Assembly (NCBI RefSeq): GCF_000300975.2
Contig: NZ_AEEC02000015.1
Coordinates: 1 to 64,000 of the forward strand
Direction of reading: 5' to 3'
DNA from: Herbaspirillum frisingense GSF30
GTDB taxonomy: Bacteria > Pseudomonadota > Gammaproteobacteria > Burkholderiales > Burkholderiaceae_D
Length of the DNA: 64,000 bases
In this document: positions 56,520 to 64,000 of the stretch, piece after piece
Numbering within the stretch: the first letter of the stretch is position 1
Layout: every line of letters begins with the position of its first letter
The notes under the pieces: model-generated
The model's input: only the letters and a program-made list of their open reading frames with translations
Told to the model about the DNA's origin: nothing
Databases searched by the model: none
Program-made: the position numbers and the translations under genes

Positions 56520-57482
56520 TCAGTCCTGCAAGGCGTGACGTGCACAAACCTCATCGGTCACCAGCCCGGTGAGCCAGCCGCCGCGCAGGGCGGCACGCAC
56601 CGCCTCGGCCTTCTTGCTGCCGCCGGAGAGGGCAATCACCGGGCGCTGTGGCCTGGCCGTCAGCAGGGGCGTGGTCACCCGCGAGGACAGCGATGACGAC
56701 AGCATCCGGCCGTCGACGTCGAAGGCGTGGCAGATCATTTCGCCCACCGCACCCTGGCGCTGCAGCTCGGCGACTTCTTCATCGTCGATGAAACCGTCCT
56801 CGTGCATGGCCCCCTGCAGGGCAATCGTACCGATGCCCAGGAAGGTCACGTCGGCGCGTTCGGCCAGACCGGTCACGATCTTGTAGGCCCGGTGGTTGCA
56901 CCATTGCTGGCGGTCACGCTCGCTCTCGGCCACGCGGGGTGCGGGCAGCAGGTAGAAGCGCGCGCCCAGCTTTTCGGCGGCCTGCAGCGCCACGTCGTAG
57001 CGATTGGCCGAGCCGTCCGAGGCAAACGCGCCGATCATGGAAACGATCTGGTGCTGCGGTCTTTCCAGTTCGGACAGGCGTTCGATGGCCGCCTTGAGCG
57101 TCCGCCCGGAGCCCACGTTGACCACCAGTGGGGCCTCCGAACTGAGCATCTGCTCCATCAGCTCGGCGCCGGCCACGGCCAGCATCTGCTGCACTTCCTG
57201 CGATTCGTTGGGATTGTCGGCGCCACCGGCGCCCGGCACCACGCGGCAGACCTCCAGCCCGTAGCGCTGCTGCAGCCCCTGTGCCAGTTCCAGGCAGGAA
57301 GAGACGGGGTGCGTGATCTGTACCTTCACCAGATTGGCATCGGCCGCATAGGCCACCATGCGCTGCGCCATCTGGCGCGAGATGCCGAGCCGTTCGGCGA
57401 TTTCGTTCTGGGTGTTGCCGGCCACGTAGTACATCCACGCGGCACGCGCCGCCAGATCCAGTTTGGATGCGCTGCTAGACAT
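56520..57482 (-). CDS. SorC-family sugar-binding transcriptional regulator
   Basis: A 320-residue regulator with an N-terminal helix-turn-helix (NTQNEIAERLGISRQMAQRM, about residues 29-48). The SorC sugar-binding domain covers about 60-315 (VNVGSGRTLKAAIERLSELE, DVTFLGIGTIALQG, VIALSGGSKKAEAVRAAL). SorC/DeoR-like proteins sense sugar phosphates and control carbohydrate operons. GAGGAG five bases upstream supports the start at 57482. It is divergent from a polyol ABC transporter operon with 319 bp between them, holding repeated TTGCYCA sites. Confidence 0.9.
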   Translation of the reverse strand: MSSSASKLDLAARAAWMYYVAGNTQNEIAERLGISRQMAQRMVAYAADANLVKVQITHPVSSCLELAQGLQQRYGLEVCRVVPGAGGADNPNESQEVQQMLAVAGAELMEQMLSSEAPLVVNVGSGRTLKAAIERLSELERPQHQIVSMIGAFASDGSANRYDVALQAAEKLGARFYLLPAPRVAESERDRQQWCNHRAYKIVTGLAERADVTFLGIGTIALQGAMHEDGFIDDEEVAELQRQGAVGEMICHAFDVDGRMLSSSLSSRVTTPLLTARPQRPVIALSGGSKKAEAVRAALRGGWLTGLVTDEVCARHALQD

Positions 57483-57611
57483 GTTCTCCTCGCCAGCCAC
57501 CGGCGCATGCGGCGCCCGGCTTGTGCTGTCTTATCTGGTTGTGGGGTGGTGCGGGGTCTTCCCGATGGGCTGCCATTTTACGGCCTTTGCTCCCGTCATG
57601 AGCATCTAGTA

Positions 57612-57696
57612 TGGGCAATTGCTCAATTGAAAAGCAAATGCTTGACACGAATTCGAGAATCGATGAATATTTGCCCATAAAAATAATATTTGCTCA
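57612..57696. promoter_or_regulatory. Operator array and promoter of the polyol operon
   Basis: TGGGCAATTGCTCA (57612-57625) is a palindrome of the form TGRGCAATTGCYCA with one symmetric mismatch pair. Half-sites TTTGCCCA (57670-57677) and TTTGCTCA (57689-57696) recur as direct repeats 19 bp apart. Between them lie TTGACA (57642-57647) and, 17 bp on, GAATAT (57665-57670), a candidate promoter for the transport genes. The SorC-type protein is the likely ligand. The rest of the 319-bp gap shows nothing else. Confidence 0.6.
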
Positions 57697-57801
57697 ACGT
57701 CGTTCACAACAACCGCCCAACCTGCACGTCAGCACCGGCCTCACCGCCGCTGCCACCCAGGAAGAAACGTGCACGGCGGCACATAACATTCGGAGACAAG
57801 C

Positions 57802-59157
57802 ATGTCCAAACTCGCGCGCACCCGTGCGTCCGGCATCACCCGTGTTCGCTTCAACCTGGCCGCTGCGGCAATTTCCGCACTGTTCGCCACCGGTCTGGTC
57901 CAGGCCGAGCCGGTGACGCTGAACATCGCCTCGATCAACAACCCCGACATGATCGAATTGCAGAAGCTGGCGCCGCAGTTCGAGAAGGCCAATCCCGACA
58001 TCAAGCTGCGCTGGGTCACGATGGAAGAGAGCGTGCTGCGCCAGCGCCTGACCACCGATATCGCTACCAACAGCGGCCAGTTCGACCTGATGACCATCGG
58101 TGCCTATGAAGCGCCGATCTGGGCCAAGAAGGGCTGGCTGGCGCCGATGAGCGGCCTGCCGGCCGACTACGATGAAGCCGACCTGATCAAGCCGGTGCGC
58201 GAAGGCCTGTCGGTCGATGGCAAGCTGTATGCGCTGCCGTTCTACGCCGAAAGCTCGATGACCTACTATCGCAAGGACCTGTTCGAGCAGAAGAAGCTGA
58301 CCATGCCCGAGCGTCCGACCTGGGACCAGATCGGCAAGCTGGCCGCACAACTGCACGACCCGGCCAAGGGCGTCTATGGCATCTGCCTGCGCGGCCGCGC
58401 AGGCTGGGGCGAGAACATGGCCATCATCACCACCATGGCCAATGCCTGGGGTGGCCGCTGGTTCGACGAGCAATGGCAGCCGCAACTGTCCTCGCCGGAG
58501 TGGAAGAAGTCGGTCGCCTTCTACGTCGACCTGTTGCGCAAGTACGGTCCGCCGGGCGCCAGCTCCAACGGCTTCAATGAAAACCTGGTGCTGTTCTCCA
58601 GCGGCAAGTGCGGCATGTGGGTCGATGCCACGGTCGCCGCCGGCATGCTCTACCACGGCAAGGATTCCAAGGTGTCCGACAAGACCGCCTTCGCACCCTC
58701 GCCGGTACAGGCCACCGACAAGGGTTCGCACTGGTTGTGGATCTGGTCGCTGGCCGTGCCGAAGTCTTCCAAGTCGCAGGAAGCGGCCAAGAAGTTCGCC
58801 GCCTGGGCTACCTCCAAGGAATATATCAACCTGGTCGCCAAGGATTCCGGCTGGGCGCTGGTGCCGCCGGGTACCCGCACCTCCACCTATGCCTCGGCCG
58901 AGTACAAGAAGGTCTCGCCCTTCTCGGACTTCGTGCTGGATGCCATCCAGACCGCGGACGCCAACAAGCCGACCTTGAAGCCAGTGCCTTATACCGGTGT
59001 GCAGTTCGCGACCATTCCCGAGTTCCAGTCCATCGGTACCGTGACCGGGCAGGCCATCGCCGGTGCACTGGCTGGCAAGACCAGCTCGGACGCTGCGCTT
59101 GATGCCGCCCAGGCACAGGCGGTGCGGATGATGCGCCAAGGTCGTTACATCAAGTAA
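57802..59157 (+). CDS. Polyol ABC transporter substrate-binding protein
   Basis: A 451-residue periplasmic binding protein of the extracellular solute-binding family 1 (SmoE/MtlE-like). A signal peptide covers about residues 1-35 (AAAAISALFATGLVQA). The mature protein shows NNPDMIELQKLAPQFEKANP, YALPFYAESSMTYYRKDLFE and the C-lobe WSLAVPKSSKSQEAAKKFAAW. Relatives bind mannitol, sorbitol or arabitol. It is the first gene of the plus-strand polyol operon. Confidence 0.92.
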   Translation: MSKLARTRASGITRVRFNLAAAAISALFATGLVQAEPVTLNIASINNPDMIELQKLAPQFEKANPDIKLRWVTMEESVLRQRLTTDIATNSGQFDLMTIGAYEAPIWAKKGWLAPMSGLPADYDEADLIKPVREGLSVDGKLYALPFYAESSMTYYRKDLFEQKKLTMPERPTWDQIGKLAAQLHDPAKGVYGICLRGRAGWGENMAIITTMANAWGGRWFDEQWQPQLSSPEWKKSVAFYVDLLRKYGPPGASSNGFNENLVLFSSGKCGMWVDATVAAGMLYHGKDSKVSDKTAFAPSPVQATDKGSHWLWIWSLAVPKSSKSQEAAKKFAAWATSKEYINLVAKDSGWALVPPGTRTSTYASAEYKKVSPFSDFVLDAIQTADANKPTLKPVPYTGVQFATIPEFQSIGTVTGQAIAGALAGKTSSDAALDAAQAQAVRMMRQGRYIK

Positions 59158-59322
59158 AGAGCAAGCCCCCGGCAAGCGGGCAGGCAGCACGCCGTCGCCC
59201 CTGCCGTGGTTCCTGTCGTTGCGGCGGCATGTCCGGTAAAGCACCGGGACATGCCTGCCGCCTGGTCCTCCCGGCCGTCTCCACCCAGCGTGGATGACGG
59301 TCCGACCGAAGCCGAGGCCGTC

Positions 59323-60315
59323 ATGCCCACGATCCACTCCACCCCTGCGTCGCCCGCCACCGGCGCGCCGCCCACGAGCACCATGATGCAGAGTCCATCC
59401 AAGTCACTTCCGCGCCCGCGGCAGAAAAGTCCTCCGCGCAAGGAACGCTTCAATCCCATTCGCCTGATGCAGGCCCCGTCGGTGCTGATCCTGCTGGCGT
59501 GGATGATCGTGCCGCTGGTGATGACGATCTATTTTTCCGTCAATCGCTATAACCTGATGGCCCCCGACCAGACCGGCTTCGTCGGACTGGAAAACTATGT
59601 CTTCCTGCTGGAGGATCCGGCCTTCTGGCCCTCCATCGGCAATACGGCGCTCCTGATCGGCTCGGTGCTGGCCATCAGCGTCATCGGGGGCACTCTCCTG
59701 GCGGTGCTGTTCGACCAGCCTTTCCGTGGTCGCGGCATCGCGCGCCTGCTGGTGATCGGCCCCTTCTTCGTCATGCCCACCGTGGCCGCACTGATCTGGA
59801 AGAACATGATCATGCACCCGGTCTACGGCATCCTGGCCTATGTCATGCGGCACCTGGGACTGGAGCCCATCGACTGGCTGGCCGAGTACCCGATGCTGTC
59901 GGTCATCATCATCGTGGCCTGGCAGTGGATTCCCTTCGCCTTCCTGATCCTGCTGACCGCGCTGCAGTCGCTGGACAGCGACCAGAAGGAAGCCGCCCAG
60001 CTCGATGGTGCCGGTCCGGTGCGCATCTTCTTCTACATCGTGCTGCCGCACCTGAAGCGCGCCATCACGGTGGTGATCATGATCGAGACCATCTTCCTGC
60101 TCTCGGTGTTTGCCGAGATCTTCACCACCACGGCAGGCGGTCCCGGTACGGCGACCACCAACCTGACCTTCCTGGTCTATGCCATCGGCCTGCAGCAGTT
60201 CGATATCGGCATTGCCTCGGCCGGCGGCATCTTCGCCGTGGTGCTGGCCAATATCGTCTCGTTCTTCCTGGTGCGCATGCTGGCCAGGAACCTCAAGGGA
60301 GTCAACGAAAAATGA
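59323..60315 (+). CDS. Polyol ABC transporter permease (SmoF/MtlF-like)
   Basis: A 330-residue inner-membrane permease with six or more helices. The binding-protein-dependent transport signature is EAAQLDGAGPVRIFFYIVLP (EAA loop, about residues 225-244), which docks with the ATPase. The N-terminal 50 residues are Pro/Ser-rich and vary in this family, so the true start may be further in. The ATG at 59323 has GAGG six bases upstream; ATGs at 59383 and 59386 are options. It overlaps the next permease by 4 bp (ATGA). Confidence 0.9.
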   Translation: MPTIHSTPASPATGAPPTSTMMQSPSKSLPRPRQKSPPRKERFNPIRLMQAPSVLILLAWMIVPLVMTIYFSVNRYNLMAPDQTGFVGLENYVFLLEDPAFWPSIGNTALLIGSVLAISVIGGTLLAVLFDQPFRGRGIARLLVIGPFFVMPTVAALIWKNMIMHPVYGILAYVMRHLGLEPIDWLAEYPMLSVIIIVAWQWIPFAFLILLTALQSLDSDQKEAAQLDGAGPVRIFFYIVLPHLKRAITVVIMIETIFLLSVFAEIFTTTAGGPGTATTNLTFLVYAIGLQQFDIGIASAGGIFAVVLANIVSFFLVRMLARNLKGVNEK

Positions 60316-61127
60316 GCGATCAAAAGAAAAGCCCCCTGTGGGTGGCCGTGCTGGGCTGGGCCTGCGCCATCGTGCTGTTCTTCCCCATCTTCTGGGTGGC
60401 GGTGACAGCCTTCAAGACCGAGGCCCAGGCCTATACGCCTTCGCTGGTGTTCCTGCCCACGCTGGATACCTTCCGTGAAGTCTTCAGCCGCAGCAACTAC
60501 CTGGCCTATGTGCAGAACTCGCTGATCGTCTCGCTCGGTTCGACCGTGCTGTCGCTGCTGCTGGCGGTGCCGGCGGCGTACTCGATGGCCTTCTTCCCGA
60601 CCGGGCGCACCCAGAAGCTGCTGCTGTGGATGCTCTCGACCAAGATGATGCCGGCCGTGGGCGTGCTGATCCCGATCTACCTGCTGGCCAAGAACACCGG
60701 CATGCTCGACACGGTCAGCGGCCTGACGATCATCTATACCCTGATCAACCTGCCCATCGCGGTGTGGATGGCCTTCACCTACTTCAATGACGTGCCCAAG
60801 GAAATCCTGGAAGCGGCCCGCATCGATGGCGCCAATGCCTGGCAGGAAATGATCTACCTGCTCCTGCCTACCGCCATGCCGGGATTGGCCTCGACAGCCC
60901 TGCTGCTGATCATCCTGTCCTGGAACGAGGCCTTCTGGAGCCTCAACCTGACCAGCGTCAATGCGGCGCCGCTGACGGTGTTCATCGCCTCCTATTCCAA
61001 TCCCGAGGGCTTGTTCTGGGCCAAGCTGTCGGCCGCCTCGCTGCTGGCGATTGCGCCCATCATGGCGCTGGGCTGGCTGGCGCAGAAGCAACTGGTGCGG
61101 GGCCTGACCTTCGGAGCGGTCAAGTGA
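60312..61127 (+). CDS. Polyol ABC transporter permease (SmoG/MtlG-like)
   Basis: A 271-residue inner-membrane permease with six predicted helices and the EAA loop EAARIDGANAWQEMIYLLLP (about residues 175-194). It pairs with the preceding permease to form the membrane channel. The ATG overlaps the upstream stop, and its own stop overlaps the next start (TGATG), so the genes are tightly coupled. Confidence 0.92.
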   Translation: MSDQKKSPLWVAVLGWACAIVLFFPIFWVAVTAFKTEAQAYTPSLVFLPTLDTFREVFSRSNYLAYVQNSLIVSLGSTVLSLLLAVPAAYSMAFFPTGRTQKLLLWMLSTKMMPAVGVLIPIYLLAKNTGMLDTVSGLTIIYTLINLPIAVWMAFTYFNDVPKEILEAARIDGANAWQEMIYLLLPTAMPGLASTALLLIILSWNEAFWSLNLTSVNAAPLTVFIASYSNPEGLFWAKLSAASLLAIAPIMALGWLAQKQLVRGLTFGAVK

Positions 61128-61855
61128 TGATGACGCGTCAGGCAGTGACCCATCTCATCTGCGACTGCGACGGCGTGTTGCTGGACAGCGAGAGCATCGC
61201 CCTGGGCGTGCTGCATCGCGAACTGCTGCCGCTGCTGCCGGCCTGGCCCGACGCCGACGAAGCGCCCACTCTGCAGGAACAGCGCAGCCAGGTGCTGCAC
61301 GACGCCATCGCCAACCGGCTGGGCATGTACACCGATGTGCTGCTCTCGGAAGTGGACCTGGAGTTCGAACTGGGTCTGGAAGCGGCACAGATGGAGCGCA
61401 TCCACGCCACCGTGGCGCTGGCCTGCAGCGAACAGGCGCAGCCGGTGCCGGGCATCGTCGAAGCCCTGCAGGCGATCCGGCTGCCGCGCGCCGTGGCCAG
61501 CAACAGCGATGCACCGCGCATCGAAGCCGGCCTGAAGCGCTGCGGCCTGTACTCGCAATTTGCCGGCCGTATCTACAGCGGCCACGATGTGGCCCATCCC
61601 AAGCCGGCGCCGGATGTGTACCTGGCCGCTGCCGCCGGCTTCGGCGTCGATCCGGCGCGCTGCGTGGCCATCGACGACAGCGTCACCGGCGTGCGCGCCG
61701 CCGTGGCGGCCGGCATGCATGTGCTGGGCTTCACCGGCGTGGCGCACGACCGCAAGGCGATGGCACGGCGCCTGCGCGAGGCCGGCGCGCATCAGGTATT
61801 CGAGGACATGAAGCAGTTCCCGCAACTGATCTGTGAATTGATCTGGCTGCGCTGA
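61127..61855 (+). CDS. HAD-superfamily sugar-phosphate phosphatase
   Basis: A 242-residue haloacid dehalogenase-like hydrolase. It shows motif I ICDCDGVLLDSESIALGVL with the nucleophile Asp, motif II VASNSDAPRIEAGL, motif III Lys in HDVAHPKPAPDVYL, and motif IV CVAIDDSVTGVRAAVAAG. The helical cap (about residues 20-90) matches the beta-PGM/phosphoglycolate group. Its place between permease and ATPase genes suggests it dephosphorylates a sugar or polyol phosphate. Three start codons in a row (GTG, ATG, ATG at 61124-61130) are possible. Confidence 0.87.
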   Translation: MMTRQAVTHLICDCDGVLLDSESIALGVLHRELLPLLPAWPDADEAPTLQEQRSQVLHDAIANRLGMYTDVLLSEVDLEFELGLEAAQMERIHATVALACSEQAQPVPGIVEALQAIRLPRAVASNSDAPRIEAGLKRCGLYSQFAGRIYSGHDVAHPKPAPDVYLAAAAGFGVDPARCVAIDDSVTGVRAAVAAGMHVLGFTGVAHDRKAMARRLREAGAHQVFEDMKQFPQLICELIWLR

Positions 61856-61908
61856 AGCACGGCCTACAGATCAGCAGACCCACAACAAGAGACCCCGAGG
61901 AGAGAGAC

Positions 61909-63027
<1,119 letters not shown>

Positions 63028-63065
63028 ACCCTTCGCCTTCTTCACCTCATCGACAAGGACACGGC

Positions 63066-64000
63066 ATGACCCGCACCGCCACCTCCACCGAGCAGGACGC
63101 CGCCGACAGCCTGACCTGGCTGCATATCGGCGCCGGCTCCTTCCATCGCGCCCACCAGGCGGTTTACCTGAACGCCCTGCGTGAGAGCGGCGCCGACCGC
63201 CGCTGGCAACTGGCGCTGGCCAATATCCGTGCCGACATGGGGCCGCTGCTGGAGGCGCTGGCACGCCAGCAAGGTCAGTACACGCTGGAAACCGTCACGC
63301 CCCAGGGCGAGCGCAGCTACCAGCGCATCGCCTCCATCGGCCGCATCCTGCCCTGGGACGACAGGCTCACCCAGCTGATCGCAGCCGGCGCCGAAGAGCG
63401 TACCCGCATCATCTCCTTCACCGTCACCGAAGGCGGTTACTACCTGGACCACCAGCACCGGCTCGACACCGCCAATGCCGACCTGGCCGATGACCTGCGT
63501 TGCGCCCTCGATGGCAGCGGTACGCCGCGCACCATCTATGGCGCCATTGCTGCCATCCTGCAGGCACGCAGCCAGGCGCATCCGCACGCGGCGCTGACGC
63601 TGCTGAACTGCGACAACCTGCGCCACAACGGCGAGCGCTTCCGTGATGGCCTGCGCCAGTTCCTGAACCTGCGTGGCGAGAGCACGCTGGCACAGTGGAT
63701 GGAGGCACATACCACCAGCCCCAACGCCATGGTCGATCGCATCACGCCGCGCCCCACGCCGGCCGTGGCGCAACGCGTGAGGGAGGTCACCGGCATCGAT
63801 GACCCCTGCGCGCTGATGGGCGAGTCCTTCATCCAATGGGTGATCGAGGATGATTTCAAGGCCGGTCGTCCACGCCTGGAAGAGGCGGGCGTGGAGATGG
63901 TGCAATCGGTGCTGCCCTATGAAGAGGCCAAGATCCGCATCCTCAACGCCAGCCATAGCTGCATCGCCTGGGCCGGCACCCTGGCGGGCCTGCAGTACAT
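63066..64000 (+). CDS. dalD: D-arabinitol 4-dehydrogenase-like polyol dehydrogenase, partial
   Basis: Only the first 311 codons are present; the gene runs past the window end. It belongs to the long-chain mannitol dehydrogenase family: [19 protein letters not shown] near residue 16 (NAD site), [59 protein letters not shown] and the active-site segment [19 protein letters not shown]. The wording is closer to D-arabinitol 4-dehydrogenase (giving D-xylulose) than to mannitol 2-dehydrogenase, but this was judged from memory. AAGGA lies before the ATG. Confidence 0.82.
   Translation, partial: MTRTATSTEQDAADSLTWLHIGAGSFHRAHQAVYLNALRESGADRRWQLALANIRADMGPLLEALARQQGQYTLETVTPQGERSYQRIASIGRILPWDDRLTQLIAAGAEERTRIISFTVTEGGYYLDHQHRLDTANADLADDLRCALDGSGTPRTIYGAIAAILQARSQAHPHAALTLLNCDNLRHNGERFRDGLRQFLNLRGESTLAQWMEAHTTSPNAMVDRITPRPTPAVAQRVREVTGIDDPCALMGESFIQWVIEDDFKAGRPRLEEAGVEMVQSVLPYEEAKIRILNASHSCIAWAGTLAGLQY

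Overview
The window is about 64 kb of GC-rich bacterial chromosome. Gene content, gene order and protein sequences point to a betaproteobacterium of the Burkholderiales, most likely Oxalobacteraceae and close to Herbaspirillum. Supporting signs are the lysine/alanine-rich histone H1-like protein, the aroQ-accB-accC-prmA block, the mpl-esterase-ubiC run, dusB-fis, and a TPP-riboswitch thiC-S-G-D-E operon. Genus is an inference. I saw no rRNA, tRNA, insertion sequence, prophage or CRISPR array.

Layout. 1-1.1 kb: tail of a histone H1-like gene, then yggT. 1.1-8.9 kb, minus strand: a housekeeping run read from high to low coordinate (conserved unknown, TlpA-like thioredoxin, aroQ, accB, accC, prmA, DUF3426 zinc-ribbon protein, PfkB kinase, exported peroxiredoxin). 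9-18.1 kb, plus strand: mpl, YqiA-like esterase, ubiC, RNB ribonuclease, TonB-like protein, aroE, mtgA, corA and a glycine-zipper lipoprotein. 18.2-20.9 kb, minus: anmK and an M23 peptidase. 21.1-27.6 kb, plus: tyrS, dtd, PEBP-like protein, histidine phosphatase, dusB-fis, purH.

27.7-32.2 kb is the most distinctive part. A minus-strand MerR-type regulator of LitR/CarH appearance faces a plus-strand group: a broken DUF2256 zinc-finger gene, an unusual cryptochrome-like flavoprotein whose FAD domain comes first, a DCC-family protein and a standard-order photolyase. The last three overlap at their ends and look like one transcript, probably a light- or photodamage-responsive module.

32.2-35.4 kb: ruvC, ruvA and ruvB, with an opposite-strand DUF808 membrane protein between ruvC and ruvA and a LexA-type box ahead of ruvA. 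35.6-40.4 kb: a hydratase, a YaiI protein, a DUF2147 protein and valS. 40.6-45.3 kb: the thiamine operon, with a TPP riboswitch and a hairpin able to mask the thiC ribosome site. It is followed by a nested inverted-repeat element and a two-way terminator shared with dps. 46-53.8 kb: an MFS transporter, an exported gamma-class chorismate mutase whose start codons lie in a 15-bp tandem repeat, a UvrD-type helicase, a J-domain-like protein, and a divergent LysR/quinone-oxidoreductase pair. 54-55.5 kb: a TetR regulator with two matching palindromic operators and a small membrane protein.

55.5-64 kb is a polyol utilisation locus. A SorC-type regulator and a fructokinase-like PfkB kinase lie on the minus strand. 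Facing them are a sugar-alcohol ABC transporter (binding protein, two permeases, ATPase), a HAD phosphatase and the start of a D-arabinitol/mannitol dehydrogenase cut by the window end. Repeated TTGCYCA half-sites lie between the two arms.
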